A DNA stretch of 45,932 nucleotides from CAYOVG01 sp964407285 (GTDB lineage Bacteria > Desulfobacterota > Syntrophobacteria > Syntrophobacterales > Syntrophobacteraceae), in NCBI GenBank assembly GCA_964407285.1, contig CAYOVG010000011.1, positions 1 through 45,932 on the forward strand, given 5' to 3'. A program made the position numbers and the translations under genes. Shown in pieces: positions 8,136 to 17,027 of the stretch; positions within the stretch are counted from its first letter, which is position 1, and the number at the start of each line of letters is the position of its first letter. The notes under the pieces were generated by a model, which saw nothing but the letters and a program-made list of their open reading frames with translations, did not search any database and had not been told where the DNA came from.

Positions 8136-8960
8136 ATGCGGGTGGAAGATGCCCCCAGCTTTGTTGAAGGTTTTATAGACTCCTGGCTGCAAAACCCCGA
8201 AATCAGGCATCTCGCCAAGGCTCTTAAAAAGAAGAGAAAGGAACTCGTGGAGCAGGTCGAGCAGATTTTCCGGCAGACCGGCCTCAAGTCTTCCCAGAAG
8301 GCGGACATGGCGCGGGCTCTGCTCTACCGGCGCCTTCCCTCCGACGCGCGTTTCGATCTCAAACGGGAGCACTTCGTTCTCTTCAAAAAAGCGCAACTCG
8401 TTGAACTGGTTCTCGAAGGAGCTTTCGGGCTGCAACTCGGAACCGATTCGGATACGCCGCTTTTTCCCTACCAGGAAGAGGTGGTCAGAATAATCGCCAG
8501 GTGCATCTTTCCCCTGAAGGACCGGGATGTCGTCACCTTTTTGGCGCTCTTCTCCGGCCGGAAGGAAGACAGGGAAAAGATCGACCAGGAAAAGTCCATG
8601 CGGTACAGGTCGATGCTCTGGTTTGCCTATCTCGTGCTGGACATGATCCATGCGGACCATGAGAACATCTGCAAAAGCGACATCGGTTACTTCAGACGCA
8701 AACTCAAAGTCCTGCTGGAAAAAGTCATCAACGGGGAGCTTATCGACCCGCGGTCCCGGTCGGAGAAATTCGACTATGAAGGGGGGAAATGGAACGATAC
8801 GCTCTTCGGCTGGCTGCAAGGCGAGGAGAACCGCAAGTTCGTCGAAAAACTCAGAAGGCAGTTCAATTTGGACAACAGGGTGGAGCACGGCAACCGGATA
8901 CTGCTGGCCAAGCACAGGGAGTGCATCTATAAGCAGGCATTGGATATTTTCTGCGAATAG
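8136..8960 (+). CDS. Hypothetical protein, helical, function unknown
   Basis: 274 residues; I do not recognise the family. The start is supported by AGGAGG seven bases before the ATG. The protein looks soluble and mostly alpha-helical. A lysine-rich helix (residues about 28-40, LAKALKKKRKELVEQVEQIF) follows the N-terminus, and several charged amphipathic segments follow, for example KSDIGYFRRKLKVLLEKV near 185. No signal peptide, membrane segment or catalytic motif is visible. Only four cysteines are present and they are scattered. It is followed 40 bp later by a second unrecognised gene in the same direction, so the two are probably co-transcribed. They sit downstream of the sigma-54 response regulator but behind an inverted repeat, so a regulatory link is only a guess. 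Confidence 0.8.
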   Translation: MRVEDAPSFVEGFIDSWLQNPEIRHLAKALKKKRKELVEQVEQIFRQTGLKSSQKADMARALLYRRLPSDARFDLKREHFVLFKKAQLVELVLEGAFGLQLGTDSDTPLFPYQEEVVRIIARCIFPLKDRDVVTFLALFSGRKEDREKIDQEKSMRYRSMLWFAYLVLDMIHADHENICKSDIGYFRRKLKVLLEKVINGELIDPRSRSEKFDYEGGKWNDTLFGWLQGEENRKFVEKLRRQFNLDNRVEHGNRILLAKHRECIYKQALDIFCE

Positions 8961-9000
8961 ATGGTCCTGTCGGATGGTCGGACGAGAGGAAAGTGAATCC

Positions 9001-9690
9001 ATGGAGGAATTGACGAACGGCAAGCAGGAGGAACTGGCGGATCTGCTTTCCGAAGCATTCTTTAGCGGCCTGAAGAAGCAAATGCTCATGGGAATGATCG
9101 CATCGGACACGGTGGAGGAAATCCTCGCCCCCCTGCTCCGGGACTACAATCGACTGTTCCCCCTGCTTTCCGCCGGTCTCCAGCGAGATGTCGAATGCAT
9201 TCTCAAGGCGTACCCGGAAATCGCCGCGCATTACGAGGTGTCGTTGAAACCATCGGTGTCCTATGTTTTGGATATCTTTTGGGACCTGTTCAAGGGGAAT
9301 TTTCCCGGTGACGCCGGGGACGCTTCGCGCCGGTCTTTTCCCCCGGGGGAGGTCGCGGACCTCGACACGGATGCGTATGCATTCGAGGCCCAGAAGACGC
9401 TGGATGACGCATCCGGGACCACGGCCGCGGGCAGGAGCGTAATCGACGTGGGCGAAGACGAACCGGCCATCCTGGAGGTGGTCTACGTGAGGGGCGAAAA
9501 CCGGTTCTGCTTCGAATGCCCCGGCCTGCGAAGGAAAGTGGAACTGGCGATATGCGGCCGTCCTGTTCTCGTGTTGCAGCCGGAGCGCAACCGCGCCTGC
9601 CTGACGGTGCGGGAATATACCGACATTGTGAAACGGTATGAAATGGAAGGCGGCGAGGGCGTGGAAATCGATCTTTGGATGGAAGAGTAG
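9001..9690 (+). CDS. Hypothetical protein, function unknown
   Basis: 229 residues from the ATG at 9001, which has GAGAGGA about ten bases upstream; an in-frame ATG at 8974 lacks a site. I do not recognise the family. Residues 1-105 are helical (EELADLLSEAFFSGLKKQML, SAGLQRDVECILKAYPEIAA). A low-complexity acidic linker at about 110-155 leads to a beta-rich C-terminal part (about 160-229) with VYVRGENRFCFECPG and VREYTDIVKRYEMEGGEG. No signal peptide or membrane helix is seen. It forms a probable two-gene unit with the gene ending at 8960. The next gene is on the opposite strand. Confidence 0.78.
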   Translation: MEELTNGKQEELADLLSEAFFSGLKKQMLMGMIASDTVEEILAPLLRDYNRLFPLLSAGLQRDVECILKAYPEIAAHYEVSLKPSVSYVLDIFWDLFKGNFPGDAGDASRRSFPPGEVADLDTDAYAFEAQKTLDDASGTTAAGRSVIDVGEDEPAILEVVYVRGENRFCFECPGLRRKVELAICGRPVLVLQPERNRACLTVREYTDIVKRYEMEGGEGVEIDLWMEE

Positions 9691-9962
9691 CGAGCATCCG
9701 AGGTTGTGTGAACGCTCAAGCGCGACTTCGGAAGACAATCCGCGGGAATAAGGGCCGCGCGCCTTCGTGGAATGGCGGTTTCATGGAGTGAATATACGGA
9801 TGTCCGAGTTATCCGGGCGATACGGGTCGGTAGCGCCGAGGAGATAGAATCCCGCCACCGAAACGGCGCAGAAAGAGGGAGACTCCCGGCGTGACATGCG
9901 GCGGCGGCGCCATCCGGATAAACGGGACCGCCTGTTGCGTTTCCCGGGATATATTGTCAATC

Positions 9963-10664
9963 CTATAACTTCCCCCCCTCCGCCAGTTCCTCCAGGGCGG
10001 CTCTGTCAAGGAGCCTGATGAGGCGCCCTTCCACCTCGATGATCCCCTGGCTGCTCATCTTTCCGAGAATGCGGGAAAGAGTCTCCGGTATCGTGCCGAG
10101 AAGACTCGCCAGTTGCCCCTTGGCGATATCCAGCCGGAGTTCTTCCGCATCATTGTCCCGGCCGCTCAATAAGAGCAGATAAGCCGCAAGCCTTCCGGGC
10201 ACTTCTTTGAGCGAAAGGCTTTCGATCTGATGGGTAAAGACCCGCAGGCGCATGGACAGCACGCCGAGCATGTTGAGCGCGAGCGAAGGGTCCCTCTTGA
10301 TCAGGTCCACGAAGGAATCCCTGGGCAGGAAAAGAACCCTGGATTCTTCCAGCGCTTCCGCATGCGCCGGGAAATTGCCCCCGGTAAACACGGGGACCTC
10401 CCCGAAAGGCTCCCCCGGACCGAATAAGTGAAGAGTCTGTTCCTTCCCCTCCAGAGAGACTTTGAATATCTTCACACGCCCGGCCATGACGACGTAAAAC
10501 CCCGAGGCGGCGTCACCTTCCGAAAAGATGACCTCCCCCCTCGAAAACACCTGGCTGATGCAGATCATCGCCAGCTCTTCCCGTTGCGGCAGGGGCAGGC
10601 CGCTGAAAAGGGGGATGCGGTCGAGAAACTCGACCAGGGTTCCCGAAGACTCCTTCCGCGCCAT
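9963..10664 (-). CDS. Crp/Fnr family transcriptional regulator
   Basis: 233 residues from the ATG at 10664, selected because GAGGAG precedes it by about nine bases; the open frame extends further upstream without support. The N-terminal cyclic-nucleotide-binding-type beta barrel (about 10-130) carries FSRGEVIFSEGDAASGFYVV and FGPGEPFGEVPVF. A long dimerisation helix follows, then a winged HTH_Crp domain at about 150-225 (AKGQLASLLGTIPETLSRILGKM). There is no FNR-type cysteine cluster, so it is not an Fe-S oxygen sensor; the fold is closer to DNR/Crp-like members that sense small ligands or heme. The ligand is unknown. It lies 22 bp downstream of the DUF2845 gene and may be co-transcribed with it. 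A CRP-like box exists in this window at 44354-44369, but no link is shown. Confidence 0.9.
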   Translation of the reverse strand: MARKESSGTLVEFLDRIPLFSGLPLPQREELAMICISQVFSRGEVIFSEGDAASGFYVVMAGRVKIFKVSLEGKEQTLHLFGPGEPFGEVPVFTGGNFPAHAEALEESRVLFLPRDSFVDLIKRDPSLALNMLGVLSMRLRVFTHQIESLSLKEVPGRLAAYLLLLSGRDNDAEELRLDIAKGQLASLLGTIPETLSRILGKMSSQGIIEVEGRLIRLLDRAALEELAEGGKL

Positions 10665-10686
10665 ATCAACCGCTCTCCTCACACGC

Positions 10687-11031
10687 TCAATAGCCGTAGT
10701 CGCCGGTCCCAATGCGCGCGACCTTGCCGTTTTCGAAGCGAAGATACCGGATAAACTGCTGCGGTCCCAGGTTATAGGCCCATTCCTCGACATAGATCGT
10801 CGTGGCCACGTAGCTCGTCGTATCCCCTACAACAATGGGGACATACGCTATTTCACGCCGCACTTCCTTCCAATCGGGATCGCCGCATTTATTCAGTACT
10901 TCTATTTTTGTGTCTCCCTCGGAAACGAGTCTTTGACCGCACCAGAACGCACAGGCGCCTTCCTCCGCCGTCAGGAAAAGAAACGCAAGGAGGAGGACAA
11001 CGACAAAAGCGGACGGCAATCGGCGGCTCAT
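10687..11031 (-). CDS. DUF2845 secreted protein
   Basis: 114 residues with an N-terminal signal peptide (hydrophobic stretch FVVVLLLAFLFLTAEEG, likely cleavage after about residue 28). The mature part matches DUF2845: FWCGQRLVSEGDTKIEVLNKCG near the start, then VEEWAYNLGPQQFIRYLRFENGKV. The two conserved cysteines, about 17 residues apart, could form a disulfide in the periplasm. The function of the family is unknown. AGGAGG lies nine bases before the ATG. The gene sits between the ferritin-like gene and the Crp-type regulator on the same strand with short gaps, which suggests one transcript. Confidence 0.88.
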   Translation of the reverse strand: MSRRLPSAFVVVLLLAFLFLTAEEGACAFWCGQRLVSEGDTKIEVLNKCGDPDWKEVRREIAYVPIVVGDTTSYVATTIYVEEWAYNLGPQQFIRYLRFENGKVARIGTGDYGY

Positions 11032-11069
11032 TACAGTTGTCCTCCTACACGGCGGGATTGGTCGTCCAC

Positions 11070-11531
11070 CTAACCCCAGGAGAGTATATCATCGTCGTAC
11101 TTGTTTTCGATAGTGCGCTTGTGCTTCATTTCTTCCTGCGCAAGCAACTGGAAAAGCCTGGACGTCTTTTCATGTCCGCACTTGTTTCCCCACGCGGCAT
11201 AGAAGTCGTGGGCCTTCTGTTCCTTCTTCATCGCAAGGGTGAGGGCCTCCTGATAGGTCATGTCGTCCTTGAAATCGACATCCACCAGGTACTGGCTGAT
11301 CTGAAGGTCTTCGATTTTCTCCAGTTTGATATCGTCCAGACCGTCAACGTTCAGACCTCGCAACAGGTCGCGGTGGCGTTCCTCCTCCTTGGCCAGTTCC
11401 TGGAAAAAATCCCTGATACCGGGATTTCTCGCCACCGAGGCGCATTTAAGGTAAAAATCCATTGCCTTTTCTTCCTTTTGAATGGCAAACTTGACGACAT
11501 CATCCATCGAACTGCATGAAACGGTGGTCAT
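11070..11531 (-). CDS. Ferritin-like (rubrerythrin-type) diiron protein
   Basis: 153 residues, one four-helix-bundle ferritin-like domain (COG1633 type). Metal-ligand patterns are visible: the E-x6-Y helix KEEKAMDFY near 19-27, EEERH near 50, a second pair KKEQKAHDFY near 102, and QEEMKHKR near 131. There is no C-terminal rubredoxin domain, so it is not a classical rubrerythrin. Such proteins are thought to bind iron and handle peroxide or iron stress in anaerobes. AGGAGG lies five bases from the ATG. GC-rich hairpins separate it from the adenine deaminase gene upstream on the same strand, so it may have its own promoter. Confidence 0.88.
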   Translation of the reverse strand: MTTVSCSSMDDVVKFAIQKEEKAMDFYLKCASVARNPGIRDFFQELAKEEERHRDLLRGLNVDGLDDIKLEKIEDLQISQYLVDVDFKDDMTYQEALTLAMKKEQKAHDFYAAWGNKCGHEKTSRLFQLLAQEEMKHKRTIENKYDDDILSWG

Positions 11532-11583
11532 GGTTCCCTCCTTGCTTGAATTGCGAAGTCACGGAATCGCCCGAAGAAGCATC

Positions 11584-11620
11584 CCGGGCCTCCGCCCGGC
11601 GGGAAGCCCTCCCCGCGGGG
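11584..11620 (-). terminator. GC-rich hairpins between ade and the ferritin-like gene
   Basis: CCGGGC-ctcc-GCCCGG (11584-11599) and the palindrome CCCCGCGGGG (11611-11620) lie between two minus-strand genes, 39 bp past the stop of adenine deaminase at 11659. No clear T-run follows, so termination is only a possibility. Confidence 0.35.
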
Positions 11621-11658
11621 CGAAGGCGCCGGATATTTACCTTGTTATAACCCCATCC

Positions 11659-13404
11659 TTACTCGAAAAGAGGAACGAACGCGAAGGCGAAGACGTCCAC
11701 GAGCCCCCGGTCCGTGATCTTCAACCGGGGAATGACCGGCAGGGCGACAAAAGAGAGGGCCATAAACGGATTGTGCAGTTGCGACCCGAGCGACCGGGCT
11801 CGTGACTTGAGACGGTCCAGGCGTTCGACGACGGTTTGCAGCGGCTGGTCCGACATAAGGCCCGCGATGGGCAACGGAAGCATCTCCACCGGTCCGTCCT
11901 CGTCGCATACGGCCATGCCTCCGCCGTGTCGCCGAACCTCTTCCACAACTCTCAGGATCTGCGAATCACTCGCTCCCGCCACAACGAGGTTGTGCGAATC
12001 GTGCGCAACCGTCGTCGCGATGGCTCCCTTCCGAATTCCCAGTCCATGAATGAATCCCACGCACGGCGGCTTTCCGGGCTCATAACGGTTGTACACCGCA
12101 AGTTTCAGGATATCGCGTTCCGGGTCCGCCACCGCATACCCCTTTTCGACCGCGGGTTCCAGAAGCAGTTCGCCCGTGAGCAGGGAGCCTTCCTGCAGAT
12201 CGATCACCCGGACTCTTCCCGGCTGCACGGGAACCCGAAGATCTTCCCCGGAAATACGGGACAGGTTCATCGGACTGGCCGGAAACGCCGGACATCCCCG
12301 TTCGCCCGCGCCCGCCGCCGGCTCCCCGGCCGCAATCGCCACTCCATCGCGCGCCGCTTCCCGTCCGGACAGGAACACGCGCACTGGGTCCCAGGGCTTA
12401 AGGGTGGGACTGATGCTGAAATCGGCCTTGTAGCCGGGGGCTACGGCGCCTCTGCGGGCGAGCCCGAAATACCGGGCAGGGGTCAAAGTGGCCAGGGTAA
12501 CCGCTCGCACCGGGTCCATCCCCAGGTCCATGGCGCGGTTGACTATCGCATTCATATGCCCGTCGCGCAGCAGGTCGTCCGGATGGCGGTCGTCGCTCAC
12601 GAACATGCACTGCGGCCAGGTGTGGTCGTTGACGATGGGGAGCAGATGCTCCAGGTCCTTGGACTGGCTCCCTTCCCGAATCATGATGCGCATGCCTTTG
12701 GCGAGCTTTTCATTCGCTTCGGCGGCCGTGGTGCACTCATGGTCCGAAGCGATGCCGGGCGTGAGATAGGCGTTCAGAGCGAGTCCGGACAACTGGGGGG
12801 AGTGCCCGTCCAGCACTTTTTTCCGGAAAAGGACCAGCTTCTCCAGGACATCGGGAAAGGCGGCGACGACGCCGGGAAAGTTCATCATCTCGGCAAGACC
12901 GAGCACCCTCGGGTGGTCCGCAAGGGTGAGCAGGTCCGCCCCGCCGAGCTGCGCTCCTGAAGTTTCGAGAGGGGATGCGGGCACACAGGACGGCAGATTG
13001 AAGAATATGTCCAGAGGAAGTCCCTCGGAAGCATCCAGGAAATAGCGGATTCCCTCCATTCCGAGAACATTGGCGATCTCGTGGGGGTCCGCCACGACCG
13101 CGCTCGTTCCCCCGGGGACCACAGCCGAACTGAACCGGTCCGGGGAGAGCAGCGTGCTCTCTATATGGATATGACCATCGATGAAACCGGGGCACACATA
13201 CATCCCACCAGCATCGATTTCCTCGCGTGCTTTCCCGTACTCTCCGAACCCCGCGACCCACCCGTCGCAAACGGCGATATCCACCGTTTCGACACGCCCG
13301 GAAAGCACGTTGACGAGCCGGCAATGCCGGATACACAGGTCCGCGGGTTCATCTCCGCGGGCAACTTCTATCAGACGCGCCATGCGTGAGCTATCCACAT
13401 CCAT
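11659..13404 (-). CDS. ade: Adenine deaminase
   Basis: 581 residues, the usual size for bacterial/archaeal Ade of the amidohydrolase superfamily, which converts adenine to hypoxanthine and ammonia for purine salvage. Metal-site motifs are clear: PGFIDGHIHIEST near 93-105, ADPHEIANVLG near 125, GLALNAYLTPGIASDHECT near 230, FVSDDRHPDDL near 280, and the C-terminal domain signature TTVAHDSHNLVV near 470. The start at 13404 has GGGGAAGG just upstream; an ATG at 13383 has none. It is a cytosolic metalloenzyme (Mn/Fe). No purine transporter is next to it. It lies 48 bp downstream of the DUF151 gene on the same strand. Confidence 0.96.
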   Translation of the reverse strand: MDVDSSRMARLIEVARGDEPADLCIRHCRLVNVLSGRVETVDIAVCDGWVAGFGEYGKAREEIDAGGMYVCPGFIDGHIHIESTLLSPDRFSSAVVPGGTSAVVADPHEIANVLGMEGIRYFLDASEGLPLDIFFNLPSCVPASPLETSGAQLGGADLLTLADHPRVLGLAEMMNFPGVVAAFPDVLEKLVLFRKKVLDGHSPQLSGLALNAYLTPGIASDHECTTAAEANEKLAKGMRIMIREGSQSKDLEHLLPIVNDHTWPQCMFVSDDRHPDDLLRDGHMNAIVNRAMDLGMDPVRAVTLATLTPARYFGLARRGAVAPGYKADFSISPTLKPWDPVRVFLSGREAARDGVAIAAGEPAAGAGERGCPAFPASPMNLSRISGEDLRVPVQPGRVRVIDLQEGSLLTGELLLEPAVEKGYAVADPERDILKLAVYNRYEPGKPPCVGFIHGLGIRKGAIATTVAHDSHNLVVAGASDSQILRVVEEVRRHGGGMAVCDEDGPVEMLPLPIAGLMSDQPLQTVVERLDRLKSRARSLGSQLHNPFMALSFVALPVIPRLKITDRGLVDVFAFAFVPLFE

Positions 13405-13452
13405 GCCTTCCCCTGCCGATTTGAATATGGCGCCTGTTGAATCCGGCGCTTA

Positions 13453-13950
13453 CTACATCTTGTATTTGCCGAAATCCTCGGGATCGAGGTTAGCAAGGAT
13501 ATCGGCCCACTTGTCCTTATTCTCTTTATCGAACACGGGCTGGGACGCATTCTCCAGCTTCTGGGATTTGGCCAGCACATCTTCTTTCACAAAAATCGGG
13601 GCATTGGTGCGCAAAGCTATTGCGATGGCGTCACTGGGCCTGGCGTCGATCGGAGTCACCTCCCCCTCCGTTCGCAGATAGATGAGCGCATAATACGTAT
13701 TCTGGCGAAGATCGCACACCTCGATCCGCTCGACCTGAACTTTGAGATGGTCCAGGAAAGTCCTGATGAGATCGTGTGTCATGGGACGGGGAAAATTGAT
13801 CTTCTCCAGTTCAGTAGCGATGGAAGTGGCTTCAAGGAGACCGATCCAGATTGGAAGGGACACATCGCTCTGAAGATCCTTCAAGATCAGGATAGGAGTA
13901 TTGGTCTGGGGGTCCATAACCAACCCGGATACTTTCATCTCTCTGAACAT
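13453..13950 (-). CDS. DUF151 bifunctional nuclease family protein
   Basis: 165 residues from the ATG at 13950, fixed by a perfect AGGAGG four bases upstream; the open frame continues upstream without support. It matches the DUF151/BFN domain: MKVSGLVMDPQTNTPILILKD at the N-terminus, LPIWIGLLEATSIATELE, RPMTHDLIRTFLD, and RPSDAIAIALRTNAPIFV near 115-130. Members are found across bacteria and plants, and some have reported DNase/RNase activity; the cellular role in Deltaproteobacteria is not established. The protein is soluble. It sits between miaB and ade on the same strand. Two family members in other bacteria also lie beside miaB, from memory, but I cannot check that here. Confidence 0.92.
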   Translation of the reverse strand: MFREMKVSGLVMDPQTNTPILILKDLQSDVSLPIWIGLLEATSIATELEKINFPRPMTHDLIRTFLDHLKVQVERIEVCDLRQNTYYALIYLRTEGEVTPIDARPSDAIAIALRTNAPIFVKEDVLAKSQKLENASQPVFDKENKDKWADILANLDPEDFGKYKM

Positions 13951-14112
13951 GGTACCTCCTTTAAGGCATGACCTGATGCGCGGTTCCGAAAGCTTCGCCT
14001 TCAAACTCGCATCCCCGCTGTCTCCACTACCGCCGATTGAGAGAAGCATCCTGAAGATAAACCGAATTACCCCCTGGAAGATGCCCATATATTATAACAA
14101 ACTCTATTGCAG

Positions 14113-15477
14113 TCAGGGTTGAAATACAATATCTCCCCGCAGAGAGTGTGAGAAGCCTGCAACGATCCTTACGGTAACGAGACTGCCCACGAGGTGCATG
14201 GGCCCTTCAAAATTAACGATCCGGTTCTGCCGGGTCCGCCCGGTCAACTGGCCGTCGGCGGACTTACTGGGGCCTTCCGTGAGGACTTCCCGCATGCCCC
14301 CCTCTTCCGCCCTGTTCTTTCGCAACGTAATCTCCGACTGCAGCGCCTGCAGCTCGCTCAACCGCCTCGCCTTCACTTCCTCGGGCACTTTGTCCCCATA
14401 CCCGGCCGATTCCGCAAAGGGACGGTCCGAATACCGAAACGAAAACACGTTGTCGAACTGCACTTCCTCCATGAGGCGAAGGGTACATTCGAAATCCTCC
14501 TCGCTCTCTCCGGGAAAACCGACCATGACATCCGACGTGAGGCCGATGTCCGGACAGGAGCCGCGGAGGTCCTCCACCAGCTTGACATAATGAGAGGCGG
14601 TGTAGCCGCGGCGCATCCGCTTCAGGACGGAATCGGAACCGGCCTGAAAGGGAAGGTGCAGATGCTCGCACAGGATCGGCATGCCGGCAAAGCATTCGAT
14701 CAATTCCTCCGTGAGGTCTTTCGGATGCGATGTGGTGAAGCGAAGCCGGATGACGTCCGTTTCCCCTTCTATACGGCGCAGCAAATCCACAAACGAGATT
14801 TTCTCTTCCAGCCCGCGCCCGTACGAATTGACGTTCTGGCCGAGAAGGACGACTTCCCCGGCCCCCGCCGCCGTGAGCCGGCGTATTTCCCGAATGATTT
14901 CGCCGGACGGACGGCTGCGCTCTCTCCCGCGCACGTAAGGGACGATACAGTAGGAACAGAAGTTGTTGCACCCCTGCATGATCGTCACCGGGGCCGATAC
15001 GCCGCCCGCCACGGCGGCGAAAGCTTCCGGCGCCGAATCCTCGCGAGGTCCCTCCTCTTCCGGCAAGTACGCGGTGCGCGCTTCGGATTCGATCGCGTAA
15101 TCCAGGAGCTGGGGAAGAGAACCAACGGCCCGCGTCCCCAAAACGAGATCGAGGTGGCTGAAACGCTCCAGGAGCCCCTTCCCGAGCTGCTGGGCAACAC
15201 AACCGGCAACGATGATCTTGAGACCGGGATTGCGCGCTTTCATCCTCCGCAGCCGCCCAAGAAACGAGTACACCTTCTGCTCCGCTTTCTCCCGGACCGA
15301 GCACGTGTTCAGGAAGACCACATCGGCGGCGTCGATGTCCGTAGTGATGCCGTACCCCCTCGCCGCCAGCATCTGCTGCACGCGCAGGCTGTCGTATTCA
15401 TTCATCTGACAGCCCATCGTCTGAACGTAAAGATACCTGGGCCGCGCACCGGCCACTTTTTCGGCAGTCTGTTCCAT
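14113..15477 (-). CDS. miaB: tRNA-2-methylthio-N6-dimethylallyladenosine synthase MiaB
   Basis: 454 residues. This radical-SAM methylthiotransferase modifies A37 of tRNAs that read codons starting with U. The N-terminal UPF0004 domain carries three cluster cysteines (TMGCQMNEYDS, NTCSVREKAEQKV, VAGCVAQQLG). The radical SAM motif CNNFCSYC lies near residues 168-175, with VVLLGQNVNSYG and FTTSHPKD further on. The C-terminal TRAM domain covers about 385-452. The QMNEYDS sequence favours MiaB over RimO or MtaB. It lies 27 bp downstream of the tandem cyclic-nucleotide-binding gene and is probably co-transcribed with it. Confidence 0.96.
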   Translation of the reverse strand: MEQTAEKVAGARPRYLYVQTMGCQMNEYDSLRVQQMLAARGYGITTDIDAADVVFLNTCSVREKAEQKVYSFLGRLRRMKARNPGLKIIVAGCVAQQLGKGLLERFSHLDLVLGTRAVGSLPQLLDYAIESEARTAYLPEEEGPREDSAPEAFAAVAGGVSAPVTIMQGCNNFCSYCIVPYVRGRERSRPSGEIIREIRRLTAAGAGEVVLLGQNVNSYGRGLEEKISFVDLLRRIEGETDVIRLRFTTSHPKDLTEELIECFAGMPILCEHLHLPFQAGSDSVLKRMRRGYTASHYVKLVEDLRGSCPDIGLTSDVMVGFPGESEEDFECTLRLMEEVQFDNVFSFRYSDRPFAESAGYGDKVPEEVKARRLSELQALQSEITLRKNRAEEGGMREVLTEGPSKSADGQLTGRTRQNRIVNFEGPMHLVGSLVTVRIVAGFSHSLRGDIVFQP

Positions 15478-15504
15478 CGCTCTCTGCTACAGCCGGTCCC
15501 GCGC

Positions 15505-16338
15505 TCACAGCAACTGGGAACCGGCATACCTCCTGTTCATGTCCGCCAGCCGGACCACCAGCGTGCGTATGAGCTGGAGCGCCATCTCGGGGCATTCCTT
15601 TACAATCACATCCAGCTTGCTCGCCCCGAAGACCTCGACCACGCTGTCACCAACGCTGGTGACCGTCGCCTGCCTGGGCATGTTGAGCAAGCTGGCCATT
15701 TCTCCGAAGAACTCTCCCGGTTTCACAATCCGGTTTATTTCTCTGCCTCCGATAGTAACCCGCAAACCGCCCTGTGTCGAGACCAGCCTGTAGAATTCTT
15801 TTCCCCGGCTGCCCTCCTCGATGATCGCATCCCCGTCATTGAAGAACCTGACCTCCATTTCATCGAGGTCCAGATCGATCATGTCGGACTGCTGAACCAG
15901 GAGCTTCGATGTCTGGAGCAACTGGCGCAATATGGAGGACACAATGTTTTGGGTCATTCTCGGATTGTAGCGCAAAAAATAATCGAAAGCTTCGGCCCCG
16001 TAGGCTGCGATTCTCGACCTGCTGAACGACTTCACCGTATAGTCCCAGGGCTTCTTGAAGACCACGCTCTCCAGCCCGAATATGTCGTGTTCCTCGAGAA
16101 GCCTGATCTTCTTCTCCTTCTGGGTGACCAGAACCTGACCACTCAGTACTACGAAAAGGCAGGAGAGATCGCTCCCTTCAGTAACAATTACTTCTCCCTC
16201 GCGGTACACCTTGATGTGCAGCGCGCGAGCAGGCGGGATGTGTCTTGAACGGTCGGTATTGAGCGGAGCATCTCTCATCGCTTTAAATTCCTGGTAGAGG
16301 TAAGCTTCAGGTTGCAATGCTACGACTTTCTTCAGCAA
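15505..16338 (-). CDS. Tandem cyclic-nucleotide-binding-domain protein without DNA-binding domain
   Basis: Up to 277 residues. The frame opens at a TTG (16338); an ATG at 16278 (preceded by AGGA ten bases upstream) is an equally plausible start and keeps both domains. Two cNMP-binding folds follow each other: one at about 35-150 (YREGEVIVTEGSDLSCLFVVLSG), the second at about 160-270 (FNDGDAIIEEGSRGKEFYRLVS, VKPGEFFGEMASLLNMPRQATV). The second keeps the PGEFFGEMA-L...RQATV phosphate-binding cassette, so it may bind cAMP or a similar ligand; the first looks degenerate. There is no helix-turn-helix or enzyme domain. It may regulate a partner protein, perhaps by protein-protein contact. It leads a probable operon with miaB. 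Confidence 0.88.
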   Translation of the reverse strand: MLKKVVALQPEAYLYQEFKAMRDAPLNTDRSRHIPPARALHIKVYREGEVIVTEGSDLSCLFVVLSGQVLVTQKEKKIRLLEEHDIFGLESVVFKKPWDYTVKSFSRSRIAAYGAEAFDYFLRYNPRMTQNIVSSILRQLLQTSKLLVQQSDMIDLDLDEMEVRFFNDGDAIIEEGSRGKEFYRLVSTQGGLRVTIGGREINRIVKPGEFFGEMASLLNMPRQATVTSVGDSVVEVFGASKLDVIVKECPEMALQLIRTLVVRLADMNRRYAGSQLL

Positions 16339-16469
16339 TATTCTAAGCCAATTCCCTCCGGGTTTGCAACAAGATCTTCACATTCCAGCCCGCGGAAGCG
16401 GGTGGAGCCAATGAGAAAGCGTCCGCCGCTCTCTGCCGGGAACAATATGGAATCGACGGCATACAGCCT

Positions 16470-16751
16470 CTAAGAACCTGTCGCCGGCGCTTCGCGCTCC
16501 GGGTCACCCGGTAAATTGTCCTCGACATCGGGTCCGATAAACCTGACTTGCAGATGTTCGCCCTCCTCTTTCAGAATCCGCATCACATCCTCCTCGCATC
16601 CCGGAGCGATGTTCAACTGAACGAGGCCCAGCTCCGGCTGCAGAGTGGTGACCGTGGCGATGCCCTCATAAGCCTGCAGGGTAAAAGTCAAAAAATGAAT
16701 CTCGCGGGGCGAGATGATAACCCGTTTAATAATCGAAGTTGTCGGAATCAT
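16470..16751 (-). CDS. DUF4911 domain protein
   Basis: 93 residues. The sequence IHFLTFTLQAYEGIATVTTLQPELGLVQL followed by APGCEEDVMRILKEE is typical of DUF4911, a short family found mainly in Deltaproteobacteria and without known function (more than 20 residues of this match run through positions 18-46). It is predicted as a small alpha/beta ferredoxin-like fold, cytosolic, with no cysteine cluster (a single Cys). The C-terminal tail (about 75-93) is acidic and low in complexity. It lies upstream of the cyclic-nucleotide-binding gene on the same strand and is divergent from recJ. Confidence 0.85.
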   Translation of the reverse strand: MIPTTSIIKRVIISPREIHFLTFTLQAYEGIATVTTLQPELGLVQLNIAPGCEEDVMRILKEEGEHLQVRFIGPDVEDNLPGDPEREAPATGS

Positions 16752-17027
16752 CTTTTTGGCATTTTCCTTTCGTTTGAATCAATACTATGATACCAAATAG
16801 CGCTTCATGTAGCAAAGAGGCTATATGGGAGCAGGTGAGAGCGCAACCGTGCGGACGTTCCGGACGAGCTGCGCCGCCGCGAACTACCCGCAACGCAAGG
16901 GAAAGAGTGAACGGCGCAGGCCGTGCATATTGGAGGCTTCGGCGGGAAGAGCGGTCACCGCATAAACAAGTTTTGCTCCGGCATGCGGACTTTCGCTGCC
17001 GGGAGCCGTTGATTTGAATACGAGGCT

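Noticed and set aside
14194..16248. Plus-strand open frame of 684 codons
   Set aside because: It runs antisense across both miaB and the cyclic-nucleotide-binding gene and the gap between them, and has no recognisable domain.
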